NCBI RefSeq assembly: GCF_017094505.1
Contig: NZ_CP064787.1
Coordinates: forward strand, 620,001 to 684,000
DNA from: Halapricum desulfuricans
GTDB lineage: Archaea; Halobacteriota; Halobacteria; Halobacteriales; Haloarculaceae
Reading direction: 5' to 3'
Length of the DNA stretch: 64,000 bases
Below the pieces are notes generated by a model. The model did not search any database. It was not told the DNA's origin and saw only the letters and a program-made list of their open reading frames with translations. The translations under genes were made by a program, and so were the position numbers. The first letter of the stretch is position 1. Every line of letters begins with the position of its first letter. Below are positions 1 to 9,199 of this stretch, piece by piece.

Positions 1-961
1 CGGTGAGCGAAAGCTCCCAGCCGTGTGCCTCGACGATCCGCTCGACGATCGCAAGCCCCAGCCCGGTTCCGCGCTCGTCGGTCGTGTATCCGGCCTCGAG
101 GGCGGCGTCGCGCTCGCTCTCGGGAATTCCGGGCCCGTCGTCGCTGACGTAGAACCCGTCCGAAAGGGGGCCGACCCGGATCTCGACACCGTCGTCAGCC
201 CCCGCCTGACCGCTCGTCGAGTCGTGTGCAACGCCGTTCGCCTGACCGTTCGAGAGCGCGTCCGTCGAACCGTGTTCGACACTGTTTCGAAAGAGGTTCT
301 CGAACAGCCGGCGGACGCGATCCGGATCGGCCCGAGTAACAGGTAACGGCTCCTCGACGTGCAGGGTCGCCCGGTCGGTCTCGACCGACTGCCACGCGTC
401 CCCGACGAGGTCATCGACCGAGACGCCGTTTGAGGTGTCGATCGCGTCCTCTCCACTGGCGAGCGTGAGCACGTCGCGGACGATGTGTTCCATCCGGTCG
501 TGCGCCGCCGCGACGGCCTCGAAGTGCTGTTCGTCCCCGGTCTCGGCCGCGGCCCGGAGGTGTGCCTTGGCGACGTCGAGGGGGTTTCGGAGGTCGTGAC
601 TGACGACGCTGGCCACGTGATCGAGTTCGATCGCCTCGGTCGCCGGCGTCGATTCGATCGGGGACAGGACGAGGAATCCGCATTCGTCGTCGCCCGGGAC
701 GTTGCGCGCGACGTACGCCGCGTCCCCTTCGAGGGACCACTCGATCGGCTCGCCGTCGAGCACGCTGTCTCGAACGTCACGCCGTGATTCGACCAGAAAC
801 CTGTCGAGAACGTCCGAGACCGTTTCGGGCGCGAATCCGTCGAACGTCGCCTCGAAGGCGTCGTTGACCGCCGTCACGACTGCCGTGTCGTCCGCGATAG
901 TGTAGGCGACGATCGGGTCCGGATGGGCGCCGATCGGTATCGCCGGGGTACTGTGTGACAT
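1..961 (-). CDS. Sensor histidine kinase with N-terminal PAS-like domain, C-terminus cut by window edge
   Basis: Partial gene: about 320 codons are visible and the extreme C-terminus lies outside the window. Residues about 10-105 look like a PAS sensor domain. The H-box SHDLRNPLDV carries the phospho-acceptor His at about 122. The ATP-binding part has an N-box (ENLFRNSVEH, 221-230), G1 (DDGPGIP, 274-280) and G2 (GTGLGLA, 298-304). No transmembrane segment is seen, so it is probably cytosolic, like many haloarchaeal PAS kinases. The start is the ATG complementary to 959-961, which directly precedes the PAS-like sequence. It is divergent from the AIM24-type gene. No response regulator is visible and its signal is unknown. 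Confidence 0.88.
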   Translation of the reverse strand, partial: MSHSTPAIPIGAHPDPIVAYTIADDTAVVTAVNDAFEATFDGFAPETVSDVLDRFLVESRRDVRDSVLDGEPIEWSLEGDAAYVARNVPGDDECGFLVLSPIESTPATEAIELDHVASVVSHDLRNPLDVAKAHLRAAAETGDEQHFEAVAAAHDRMEHIVRDVLTLASGEDAIDTSNGVSVDDLVGDAWQSVETDRATLHVEEPLPVTRADPDRVRRLFENLFRNSVEHGSTDALSNGQANGVAHDSTSGQAGADDGVEIRVGPLSDGFYVSDDGPGIPESERDAALEAGYTTDERGTGLGLAIVERIVEAHGWELSLT

Positions 962-1167
962 CGGTGTGTAGATTCGGTCGTCGGCTGGCGAACGGTGCGG
1001 GTCGCACTGTCGGGCGCGGTCTCGCGGGGAGAGTCGTGTCTGACAATTTGTGCCGCACCCGGATTGAGTGTTGTGGCCCGTTGCAGGGAGCGAAACGCGA
1101 CTGGGACATTGAAGTCGGTCCCGTGTGATCGTTCGACCGAAGCCGTCCTGAACTGGCTTCGGATGTC

Positions 1168-1815
1168 ATGAACACCGAGCAATTCGCCTCCGCTGACGCG
1201 GAGTCCGACTCGCCGTTCACACTGGAGAACAGCTACACCCTCGCGGTCGACGTCGAGGGATCGCTCATGGCCAAGGCGGGATCGATGGTCGCGTTCACGG
1301 GCGATCTCTCGTTTACCGGACAGGCCTCTCCCGAGGGCGGGATCACCGGCTTCATCAAGGAAGCCACGACCGGCGAGGGGACGCCGATCATGACCGTCGA
1401 AGGGTCCGGAACCGTGTATCTCGCCGATGACGAGAAGAAGGTCCAGCTTCTTGAACTCGAAGCGGACGAGTCGATCACGGTCAACGGCGAGGACGTCCTC
1501 GCGCTCGAGCCCCGGATCGACTACGAGATCTCGAAGATGGACAGTCTCGCCGGTGCGTTCGCCGGCGGATTCACCAACGTCTACCTCGAAGGCCCGGGCT
1601 TCGTCGCGCTCACGACCCACGGCGACCCCATCGTCTTCGAGCCGCCCGTCTCGACCGACCCGAGCGCGACCGTCGCCTGGAGCCGCACCACGCCCGACAT
1701 CGAGGTCAACAAGAACCTCTCGGATATGATCGGTCAGGAGTCCGGCGAGCGCTTCCAGATGGACTTCCGCGGCTCCGAGGGCTATGTCGTCGTCCAGCCG
1801 TACGAAGAACTGTAG
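1168..1815 (+). CDS. AIM24 family protein
   Basis: 215 residues, soluble and acidic. Glycine-rich beta-strand segments such as SLMAKAGSMVAF and GGFTNVYLEGPGFVAL are typical of the AIM24/TIGR00266 family, widespread in bacteria and archaea and of poorly defined biochemical role (a mitochondrial relative affects inner-membrane organisation). The family usually forms a beta-barrel-like fold of about this length. No signal peptide or membrane helix is seen. The ATG start follows about 205 bases of non-coding sequence separating it from the divergent histidine kinase. Family assignment is good; function is unknown. Confidence 0.8.
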   Translation: MNTEQFASADAESDSPFTLENSYTLAVDVEGSLMAKAGSMVAFTGDLSFTGQASPEGGITGFIKEATTGEGTPIMTVEGSGTVYLADDEKKVQLLELEADESITVNGEDVLALEPRIDYEISKMDSLAGAFAGGFTNVYLEGPGFVALTTHGDPIVFEPPVSTDPSATVAWSRTTPDIEVNKNLSDMIGQESGERFQMDFRGSEGYVVVQPYEEL

Positions 1816-1840
1816 CGACACTCCCCGAGCGCCGGCACCG

Positions 1841-2359
1841 TTACCCGTCTTCCGGCGTGATCGTCGTCTCTTCGAGATCGGAGAACTCGTCGATGACCTC
1901 GACGAAGACACCGACGCTTTCGCTTTCGGTACCGAGTCCGACGATGACGTGCTGGTCTCCGGGTTCGGTCACGTCGACGCTTCGTTCGACAGAGACCGGA
2001 GCGTCGACTCCAGGACCGCCGTCGAGCGTCGTGGACACAGTGTACGATCCGGCATCCTCCAGGACGCCACCGTAGGTCGTCGCCGTGTCCTCGTCCTCGG
2101 TTTCTCCCTCCGGTGGAATATCGAACGTCGCATCGAGCGCGGTCGTCCCGTCCGGACCCGTGACGACGACCGACCCCGTGATCCGGTGTTCTGTCGTGTT
2201 GAACACGTTCACGTCCTCGAGGACGAGCCCGCCGAAGAAATCGAGCATCTCCGAACAGCCGGCCAGCGCGGCCGTCGTCACGCTCGCACCGGCCGCCAGC
2301 ACGCGCCGGCGGTCGATCGCTCGGCCGTCAATACCATCAAAGGCAGTCCATCGACCCAT
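1841..2359 (-). CDS. Tat-exported lipoprotein, haloarchaeal hypothetical
   Basis: 172 residues from the chosen ATG at 2359. The N-terminus has a twin-arginine motif (RRRVLAAG, about 17-24), a short hydrophobic stretch and a lipobox ALAGC with Cys35, so it is predicted to be Tat-exported and lipid-anchored. The rest is a beta-rich acidic domain (repeated T/V strands) with no recognised family. The frame stays open upstream to 2533, but that part encodes arginine-rich 12-residue repeats ahead of a perfect Tat signal, so the longer start is unlikely. The next gene on the same strand (2543-3886) is also a Tat lipoprotein, which suggests a pair of envelope proteins. Confidence 0.75.
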   Translation of the reverse strand: MGRWTAFDGIDGRAIDRRRVLAAGASVTTAALAGCSEMLDFFGGLVLEDVNVFNTTEHRITGSVVVTGPDGTTALDATFDIPPEGETEDEDTATTYGGVLEDAGSYTVSTTLDGGPGVDAPVSVERSVDVTEPGDQHVIVGLGTESESVGVFVEVIDEFSDLEETTITPEDG

Positions 2360-2390
2360 ATCGGACCCATGCAGCCCCCGAGATATGAAA

Positions 2391-2521
2391 CCGGATCGAG
2401 CGTTTCGCACCCGGAAACGGACCGCTGGCTCGCGAGCGTTCCGTACTCGGAGCCGCACCACCGGCCGGCGACCGTCCCCTGACCGAGACCATATCATTGG
2501 CCGGCGACCGTTCCGTGACCG
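2391..2521. repeat. Decayed 36-bp tandem repeat (about four units)
   Basis: Units start near 2391, 2427, 2463 and 2499. The last two share 21 of 23 bases across 2463-2485 and 2499-2521 (core CCGGCGACCGT); the earlier ones are more diverged. In the minus-strand frame the period is exactly 12 codons and gives arginine-rich repeats of the type RNAREPAVRFRV. It sits between two lipoprotein genes. It looks like a minisatellite, not a protein domain. Confidence 0.6.
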
Positions 2522-2542
2522 CCGTGCTACCACTCGCCCGTG

Positions 2543-3886
2543 TCACTGCTCGTCGAGCGTCGTCCGCGCGACGACCCCCGACGAGTCGTCGACAGTGACG
2601 ATGACGATCACTTCCCGGTCGTCCGACTCGACCATGACGTTGAGGTACCTGATCGAATCCGCCGGGGACATCGACGACTCGAGGCCGGACGGGCGGGCCC
2701 GGATCGTCACCTCGTCGGCGTCGATATCGCCCTCGAAGTTGACGCGGACGAGGCTGTTCTCCGGTTGGTGTTCGAACGTGAACTCGCCGCCTTCGACGGC
2801 CTCACGGACCGGCTCGGGGACGTCTTCGCCGGACGGGGCCGCCGGCGTCTCCGTGCGTCCGCGCTCGTCGAACTCGACGTCGATGGCGTCGTCGGTGTAC
2901 GTTCCGGTCACGGTGAGCCGATCGCCATCGACCGAGGTCGACGCCTCGACGGCCGCCGAGCCGAACCGCGATTCGATCCGATCGGTCACGGACGCCTCGA
3001 AGTCCGGATCGGCGATCGCGATGTCGGCCGTCACCTCGTCGCGCTCGGGGGCGAACGACAGCGTCGCGAGCGCGTGTTCGTGTTCCCCGAGCGTCTCGGC
3101 CGCCCGGCTCACCGACTGGTCGTCCCAGTAGTACTCTTCGAGGTCGATCGCGTTTATCCATCCGACCGACAGGTTCCCCAGTCCGGCAGTGTCGAACAGC
3201 CACCCCGCAGTGTCGTGTGTCGCGGCGAGCCTGTCGTTCTCGCCGGCTCGCGTCTCGAGGACCGTCCGGACGTCGGCGGCCGTTCCGGCGGCGACGACAG
3301 CGTCCTCACCGAGGGCGACGACCACGCTGTCTTCGAGATCCGATTCGTACAGCGTGTACCCGTCGTGGTCACCGGTCGAGGTGAACCGGACCTCGCCGAA
3401 CGCGCCGTCAGTACCGGACCGAAGCGACTCCGCGGCCCGGCCGACGTCGATGTCACCGGCCCCGATGACGGTCTCGTCGACGACGAACAGGTCGGTGATT
3501 CCCCGGCCCGACCGCTCGGGGTCGACGAGGTCACCCAGTCCCGTCGCGGCGAGTTGCAGGATGCCAACGGCGATCACCTGTCCGCCGGCCTCGAGGGGGA
3601 ACCGGACGAGCGGGTCGCTCAGCTCGTCGGCCGACGGAAGCCGGGGGACGAACTCGGTCGGGCCGCCCTCCGTCTCGGAGGGCAGAAACAGCGGAATCGT
3701 CGGATCGACGTCGGAGACGCTCTGCGTGAGTCCGAAGTCGAGATACGCCATCGTGCGACGACCGCGACCTGCCGGAAACCACCCGGTGTTCGGTCCCGAC
3801 TCGGGCGACTGCAGACACCCGGCGACTGACAGGGCTGTGGCTGCGGTGCCGGCCTCGAGCAGTCGGCGGCGGGTGAGTTCGATCAT
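2543..3886 (-). CDS. Tat-exported lipoprotein, haloarchaeal hypothetical
   Basis: 447 residues. RRRLLEAG at residues 6-13 is a twin-arginine signal followed by a lipobox SVAGC with Cys24, so it is predicted to be a membrane-anchored extracellular lipoprotein. The mature part is strongly acidic with alternating beta and helical stretches, as in haloarchaeal surface proteins of unknown role. There are no catalytic motifs, membrane helices or cysteines beyond the lipobox. It lies upstream of, and co-directional with, the second lipoprotein at 1841-2359, with the 36-bp repeat region between them. The ATG start directly precedes the Tat signal and is secure. Confidence 0.75.
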   Translation of the reverse strand: MIELTRRRLLEAGTAATALSVAGCLQSPESGPNTGWFPAGRGRRTMAYLDFGLTQSVSDVDPTIPLFLPSETEGGPTEFVPRLPSADELSDPLVRFPLEAGGQVIAVGILQLAATGLGDLVDPERSGRGITDLFVVDETVIGAGDIDVGRAAESLRSGTDGAFGEVRFTSTGDHDGYTLYESDLEDSVVVALGEDAVVAAGTAADVRTVLETRAGENDRLAATHDTAGWLFDTAGLGNLSVGWINAIDLEEYYWDDQSVSRAAETLGEHEHALATLSFAPERDEVTADIAIADPDFEASVTDRIESRFGSAAVEASTSVDGDRLTVTGTYTDDAIDVEFDERGRTETPAAPSGEDVPEPVREAVEGGEFTFEHQPENSLVRVNFEGDIDADEVTIRARPSGLESSMSPADSIRYLNVMVESDDREVIVIVTVDDSSGVVARTTLDEQ

Positions 3887-4099
3887 GGGCTGCGAGCGAG
3901 GGCCGATCGCACAGATATCGTAGCGCGCCGAATAAAGTAATTGCGCATCGACAGCTTTCGCGCCGGGACAGCGACGAGCGCCCCGGTGCCCGTCTCTCGT
4001 CCTAGTCCGAAACGTTCGTGACCGCGTGAATCGTTATCGCACTTCCGAGTCGGAAACACTGAACCCCTTTTTATCGAGGTCGGGGCGGTACGACCGTGT

Positions 4100-4759
4100 A
4101 TGGGTCAGAAGCAAATCGAGACCGACAGTATCGCGTTCGATCGACTGTTCGACTGGCTGCTCGGCGGGCTAGTGGTCCTCGGCGGGCTGGCCGCGTCGCT
4201 CGCGGGTATCGTCGGGTACACGCAGATAGACCGATCCGAGATGTCCGAACTCGTCCGCGATGCCGACCTCCAGCTCGAGGGGCTGACCGAGGCGGAGGTG
4301 ATCGACGCGGCCGTCACGCTCGGCCAGTGGGGCAGTCTCGGACTCGCGGCTGCCGGAGTCCTGTTCGTCCTCCTCGGGGTCGCTGTGGTCGTCGTGCACG
4401 GACGCGCCCGAGAGAACGGGACGGAGACGCCACGCTGGATCCTCGGGATTGCGGGCGCGACGGCTGCGACTGTCCTCGGATTCGTCCCGTTTTCGACGGC
4501 GCTGGGCGGCGCGACGGCGGGCTATCTCGATCCCGACGAGCGCGCCAGCGGGGCAGTCGCCGGCGCGATCGCCGGGCTGTTCTCGGCCCTGCCGCTGCTC
4601 GTCGTCGCGGTCTTCGTCGCGGTGGGCCTGTTCACCGGTCTCGCCGGGGAGGTGGTCGGGGCCGTCGCGGTCGTGCTCGCGATCGCGCTGTTCGCCGGCC
4701 TGGTCTACACGGTCGGACTCGGTGCCCTGGGAGGACTCCTCGGCGGGTGGCTCCGGTAG
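4100..4759 (+). CDS. Multi-spanning membrane protein, hypothetical
   Basis: 219 residues with about five hydrophobic segments: near 20-40, 73-100, 115-137, and a long Ala/Gly/Val-rich region from 150 to 219. No conserved polar motif or transporter signature is recognised. The ATG at 4100 follows an AT-rich TTTTTATCG box about 25-30 bases upstream (around 4068-4076), fitting a leaderless haloarchaeal promoter. A second membrane protein gene follows after 47 bases on the same strand, so the two may be cotranscribed. Function unknown. Confidence 0.65.
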   Translation: MGQKQIETDSIAFDRLFDWLLGGLVVLGGLAASLAGIVGYTQIDRSEMSELVRDADLQLEGLTEAEVIDAAVTLGQWGSLGLAAAGVLFVLLGVAVVVVHGRARENGTETPRWILGIAGATAATVLGFVPFSTALGGATAGYLDPDERASGAVAGAIAGLFSALPLLVVAVFVAVGLFTGLAGEVVGAVAVVLAIALFAGLVYTVGLGALGGLLGGWLR

Positions 4760-4806
4760 CGCGTTGTCCCCCACCGATTTAATCACGGGCCACGTCAGGG
4801 TCGACC

Positions 4807-5424
4807 GTGACGCTGTCACCGGGAACCTCGCGCGGGCTGGTGCGTCTCATGCAGGCCGGTCTGGTCGCCGTCCTCGCGGCAGGCGTCGCGTTGGGGAACG
4901 TCAGCGTGATCGTCAACGCGACGCTCTCGCTGGTCGTGACGGCGCTTCCGGCGCTGCTCGAGCGGGACCGCGGCGTCACGCTCGATCCCGTGATCGTCGT
5001 CTGGATCACGGTCGCGGTGTTGCTACATTCGGTGGGGATGGTCGGGCTCTACGATCGGGTCTGGTGGTGGGATCACCTCACACATACGCTCTCCGGCGGG
5101 CTCGTCGCCATTGCCGGGTACGCCGTAACGAGCGCGGTCGACGAACACGCGCCGGACGTCAGCCTGCCGCCGGCGTTCCTGTGGGTGTTCGTCTTCCTGT
5201 TTACCGTCGCCGTCGGCGTCTGCTGGGAACTGCTGGAGATGATCGGCCGGGAACTGGCGCGAGCGATGGACGTCGAGCCGATCCTGATCGTCTACAGCGT
5301 CGAGGACACGATGCTCGATCTGGTGTTCAACGTCGTCGGCGCGACAGTCGTCGCGGCGATGGCGCGACTCTCCGGCGGACGTGCCGTTCTGGAGCGGCTG
5401 GGCGACTCGCTGGCCCGGCAGTGA
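4807..5424 (+). CDS. Membrane protein resembling the YjdF/DUF2238 family
   Basis: 205 residues with about five membrane helices. Conserved polar motifs lie between helices: WWWDHLTHTLSGG (86-98), CWE (139-141) and DTMLDLVFNVVG (167-178). The W-W-D-x-x-x-H-x-x-G, E and D-x-x-D-x-x-x-N-x-x-G pattern matches my memory of the YjdF (DUF2238) family, whose function is unknown; the clustered Asp/His/Glu could bind a metal or lipid headgroup (inference). The ATG start is preceded by TTTAAT about 30 bases upstream, so it may have its own promoter. Confidence 0.65.
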   Translation: MTLSPGTSRGLVRLMQAGLVAVLAAGVALGNVSVIVNATLSLVVTALPALLERDRGVTLDPVIVVWITVAVLLHSVGMVGLYDRVWWWDHLTHTLSGGLVAIAGYAVTSAVDEHAPDVSLPPAFLWVFVFLFTVAVGVCWELLEMIGRELARAMDVEPILIVYSVEDTMLDLVFNVVGATVVAAMARLSGGRAVLERLGDSLARQ

Positions 5425-5512
5425 TCGGATCAGCGACGGTATAACGACGCTGACGACCGGTTTAATAGCGCCGACCGACACCGTTTTCCTCGCGCCACTG
5501 CCACGTTCCAGT

Positions 5513-5923
5513 ATGGACGGCGGAAGCGGCGAGATGACTCTCGCATTCGATCTGGAAGCACTGAAGCGGCTGGCCCACCCGGACGCGGTGTTTTCCGACG
5601 CGCGTCAGTGGAGCGAATACGTCGGCGTCGTCTCCGAGAAGCCGACCTACGTCGTGACGAACTTCACGCGCAAACACCGCATTCGGCAGGACTTCTTCTC
5701 CGGGCCCAGAGGTCGCGACGAGAGCCTCGAGAACGTCCGCGATCAGTTCGATACGCCCCGGTACGTTTACGTCGGAACTGACGAGGACGACGAGGAACTG
5801 GCGACGTCGGTCGGCTGGGAGTATCTGGACATCGTCGAAGCGGCCGACGCCGCCGGCTGGGAACTCGGCGAACCCGAAGTCCCGGGCCAGGAGAGCGACG
5901 ACGGCCGCGACGACTGGCCGTAG
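5513..5923 (+). CDS. Conserved haloarchaeal protein (DUF7124-like)
   Basis: 136 residues, soluble and acidic, ending in a disordered tail rich in Asp and Glu. The sequence around VSEKPTYVVTNFTRKHRIRQDFFSGPRG is a strongly conserved haloarchaeal block that I associate with DUF7124; its biochemical role is unknown. I chose the ATG at 5513, just before MDGGSGEMTLAFDLEALKRL. The longer open frame upstream reads through the promoter region, which includes a TTTAAT box near 5461. No catalytic residues or metal sites are obvious. Confidence 0.65.
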   Translation: MDGGSGEMTLAFDLEALKRLAHPDAVFSDARQWSEYVGVVSEKPTYVVTNFTRKHRIRQDFFSGPRGRDESLENVRDQFDTPRYVYVGTDEDDEELATSVGWEYLDIVEAADAAGWELGEPEVPGQESDDGRDDWP

Positions 5924-6062
5924 GGAACACTGGAGACGAGGGTTTTGTGTGATCGGTGCCGGAATCGCAGTCCGATGACAGTATGTGACCGTTCGCACGG
6001 TCGGACAGGGTGGGAAGCGCAGGCCAATCGCCGGTCCAGCGACCAGCTGGTGGGGGGACGCG

Positions 6063-6920
6063 ATGGCCGCTGAGCCGTTCGACGAGCCGGGATCGCGGAC
6101 GGCCCTCGACGTCGGGAGCGTGTTTTCGAACGCCCTCGACGAACTCCTTTCCGTGACCGGCGCGCAGGTCGTCGCCGCGCTGGCGCTGATCGGGTTCGTG
6201 ACGACGACGCTCTGGAACTCGCTGTTCGTGCGAGCGGTCGAGTGGACGCTCACGACGATCCGTGAGGACCTCGCCGAGACCGATCCGGAAGTCGAGGCGG
6301 CGCTACAGGACCCGCACGTTCAGGACGCGCTCAGAGAGCTCGAGCGGTCCGTCGAGTCGGTCGGCCCGACGGTCGACGCCCCGGTCCCGGCGATCCTGCT
6401 CGGAATCCTCGCGCTCGCGCTGCTCGTGGAGGCGGCCAAGATCGTCGCGACGCGGGCGTTCGCCGCCGGCGAGCTCGACGGCGTCCCGACGTCGCTCGCC
6501 ACGCGCCGTCTGGCGGTGGCGACGCTGTTCGGCTTTCTCGCCGGGCTCGCACTGAAGATCGTGATCACGCTCACCGCCGGGGTGACGTTCTTCGTGCTTT
6601 CGATCCCGGCGCTTTTCGTCTTCGTCGGGACGATGCTCTACCGCCAGGAGATCGCGATCGCCGACAAGGGGCCGCTGGCGGCAATATCCGGGTCCTGGGG
6701 TCTCGTGAAAGGGAACCGATGGCGGATGCTCGCCATCGCCGTCGTGCTGTTCGTCGTCTGGGTGGTCGTCTGGGTCGTCACGACGCCGATCCCGGGCACC
6801 ACCGGCGTGATCGCCGCGGCGCTTTTGAGTGCCGTCGAGGTGACCTTCGGCGTGGCCGTCGTGACCGAGGCCTACGTCCGGTTGCGTGGCGAACCCGCGG
6901 AGCGACAGCCATCAGCTTAA
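6063..6920 (+). CDS. Haloarchaeal multi-pass membrane protein (DUF7847-like)
   Basis: 285 residues from the ATG at 6063, which follows a G-rich tract. There are five or six membrane helices, with a soluble helical segment after the first (residues about 60-100). The general look resembles haloarchaeal DUF7847 membrane proteins, often compared to glycerophosphoryl-diester-phosphodiesterase membrane domains, but no enzyme motif is visible. The next gene, an antiporter, starts 26 bases downstream, so the two may form an operon. Substrate and role are unknown. Confidence 0.6.
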   Translation: MAAEPFDEPGSRTALDVGSVFSNALDELLSVTGAQVVAALALIGFVTTTLWNSLFVRAVEWTLTTIREDLAETDPEVEAALQDPHVQDALRELERSVESVGPTVDAPVPAILLGILALALLVEAAKIVATRAFAAGELDGVPTSLATRRLAVATLFGFLAGLALKIVITLTAGVTFFVLSIPALFVFVGTMLYRQEIAIADKGPLAAISGSWGLVKGNRWRMLAIAVVLFVVWVVVWVVTTPIPGTTGVIAAALLSAVEVTFGVAVVTEAYVRLRGEPAERQPSA

Positions 6921-6945
6921 GAGACTGCCGCCGTTATGCTTCCCC

Positions 6946-9144
6946 GTGTCGGGGACGCTCCTCCCGGTAGTCGCGGCAATCCTGATTCTCGGGATCGGCG
7001 TGCAGCTGATCGCCCGTCGCCTGCGCGTGCCCAGCGTCGTGTTCTACCTGGCCGCGGGCGTCCTGCTCGGACCGGAGGGAATCGGCCTCGTCACGCTGGA
7101 GACGTTCGGCGACGGCCTCGAGGTCGTCGTCGGGCTCGCGGTCGCGATCATCGTCTTCGACGGGGCCTTCGCGCTGCAGTTCGACCGGATCCGCGAGGCG
7201 TCCCGGACCTCGCTGCGGCTCGTGACGGTCGGTGCCGTAGTGATGTTTCTGGGCACTGCACTGGCCGTCCGGCTGCTGACCGGCGCGGCCTGGGAGATCG
7301 CGCTGCTTGTCGGCGCGTTGCTCGTCGCGACCGGGCCGACGGTCGTCACGCCGATCCTCGAGGTCGTCCGCGTACGCGAGCACGTCGCCGCCGCGCTGGA
7401 GACCGAGGGGATCGTCAACGACGTGACCGCAGCGATCGGCGCGGTGGTCATCTTCGAGACGCTGTTGCTCGACGATCTGGGCGTCCCGGCGACGCTGCTG
7501 ACGTTCTTCGAGCGGTTCGGGATCGGCGTCGCAGCGGGCCTGGTCGCGACGGCGGTCGTCTACGCGCTGCTGGCGAGCGATCGATCGACCGAGCCGGCGA
7601 CGGCGTCCCGGCTAATCGCGGCGAGTGGCGTCGGATCCGCCGCACTGGCGGGGATTCTCGCGATCGAAGCCGGGATCGGAACGCCGACATGGGCCGTCTT
7701 CGGTGTCGCGACTGGTGTGACGGCGGCCGCCGTCACGGCCGGGCTGCTCCGGTACGATGACGGCGTGCAGAACCGACCGACTGCGCAGTGGTTCACGCTC
7801 GTCGGCGGGGTCAGTGCGGCCGTGGCCGCCGGGACCGTCGCGGCGACGCCCCTTCGGTTCCCGATCGCGGTCGCGTCGGGGACCGCCGCCGCAGCCCTGC
7901 TCAGAGGACTGTTTCACAGCGACATCGCGCCCGGAGAGACGCCGCAGACAGCCCGGTTTCTCACGATCGCCGCCGCGATCGGGTCGTTCGCGCTCGCCGA
8001 GACGGTGGCGGCAGAGGCGGGGATCGCGGCGGCGGCGACGGCCGGGATCGCCCTCGGGAACCTCGAGTTGCCCCACAGGGAGGTGATGGAGGAGTTCGGC
8101 CGGGACGCGACACTGCTCGTGCTCGCGTTCGTGTTCGTCTCGCTGGCTGCTCTGATCGACCTCGGTGCGATCGCCGACCTCGGGGTCGCAGGCGTCGCGC
8201 TCGCGGCTACAGTCATCCTCGTGCTCCGCCCGGTCGTGGCGCTGATCGCGACGGCAGGCGTCGACCGGTTCTCTCGGCCGGAACGGCTGTTCCTGGCGGC
8301 AGTCGGACCTCGGGGAATCATCCCCGCGAGCGTCGCGACGCTGTTCGCGATCGAACTCGCGACGGCGGGCAGCCAGCAGGCGGCACAGGTCCTGCTCGGG
8401 ACGGTATTCGTCGTCATCTTCGCGACCGTAACGATCGAGGCGGGACTCGCCAGACAGATCGGTGACCTACTCGGAGTGACACCTATGCGCACGATACTCG
8501 TCGGCGGGGGCCGGGTCGGCCGGGCGCTCGCCACACGGCTCGACCGGAGAGGAGAGTTCGTCGTCGTCGTCGAAGACGACGAGAACGCAGCTACCGCAGC
8601 CAGGGCGGAAGGGTTCACCGTCCACGAGGGCGACGGCACCGAGAGTGACGTCCTCCGGGCTGCCGGCATCGAAGACGCGAAGATCGTCGTCGCGGCGACC
8701 GGTGACGACGACGTCAACGCGCTCGTCACGCAACTGGCCGCGACGAAGTTCGACGTCAGGGACATCTACGCGCGAGTGAACCAGCCGGAGAACGTGGACG
8801 CGTTCGACTCCGAGCGGGTGACGGCGATCGACTCCTCGATGGCGACCGCCTACGCGATCGACAACGAGATCGAGCGACCCGAACTGGCCCACTGGATGAC
8901 GGACATCAGCGACAGCCACGACATCCAGCAGGTCGCGGTCACCGCGGACGACGTGGTCGGCAAGTCGATCAGGGAGCTGCGAGACGTGATCCCCGGCGGC
9001 TGTCTCGTCGCGGAAGTCGGCTGCGGCGACGACGCCCGCGTGCCGGAGCCCGATCACCGACTCAAACAGGGAGAGATTGTCACGTTCCTCGGTAGTGACG
9101 AGGCAGTCTCGGAAGCCGTCCGGCGGTTCCATCCCCACGATTGA
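6946..9144 (+). CDS. Cation:proton antiporter (CPA1/NhaP-like) fused to C-terminal TrkA-N and TrkA-C domains
   Basis: 732 residues from the GTG at 6946. An in-frame ATG at 6886 would overlap the preceding gene and add a non-hydrophobic tail. The first 510 residues hold about 12-13 membrane helices of the CPA antiporter fold (LARRLRVPSVVFYLAAGVLLGPEG-type opening; GPRGIIPASVA late). From about 514 a Rossmann NAD(H)-binding TrkA-N domain begins (VGGGRVGRALA) and the last 80 residues resemble TrkA-C. It probably exchanges Na+ or K+ for protons in the cell membrane, gated by nucleotide binding (established for such domains, inferred here). An ATG at 8485 opens the TrkA part, hinting at a past gene fusion. 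Confidence 0.85.
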   Translation: MSGTLLPVVAAILILGIGVQLIARRLRVPSVVFYLAAGVLLGPEGIGLVTLETFGDGLEVVVGLAVAIIVFDGAFALQFDRIREASRTSLRLVTVGAVVMFLGTALAVRLLTGAAWEIALLVGALLVATGPTVVTPILEVVRVREHVAAALETEGIVNDVTAAIGAVVIFETLLLDDLGVPATLLTFFERFGIGVAAGLVATAVVYALLASDRSTEPATASRLIAASGVGSAALAGILAIEAGIGTPTWAVFGVATGVTAAAVTAGLLRYDDGVQNRPTAQWFTLVGGVSAAVAAGTVAATPLRFPIAVASGTAAAALLRGLFHSDIAPGETPQTARFLTIAAAIGSFALAETVAAEAGIAAAATAGIALGNLELPHREVMEEFGRDATLLVLAFVFVSLAALIDLGAIADLGVAGVALAATVILVLRPVVALIATAGVDRFSRPERLFLAAVGPRGIIPASVATLFAIELATAGSQQAAQVLLGTVFVVIFATVTIEAGLARQIGDLLGVTPMRTILVGGGRVGRALATRLDRRGEFVVVVEDDENAATAARAEGFTVHEGDGTESDVLRAAGIEDAKIVVAATGDDDVNALVTQLAATKFDVRDIYARVNQPENVDAFDSERVTAIDSSMATAYAIDNEIERPELAHWMTDISDSHDIQQVAVTADDVVGKSIRELRDVIPGGCLVAEVGCGDDARVPEPDHRLKQGEIVTFLGSDEAVSEAVRRFHPHD

Positions 9145-9199
9145 TCGTCGAGAGCGAGCAGGCGTCGCGCTTAAGCGCGCGAGCGTCCAACCGGCGAGT

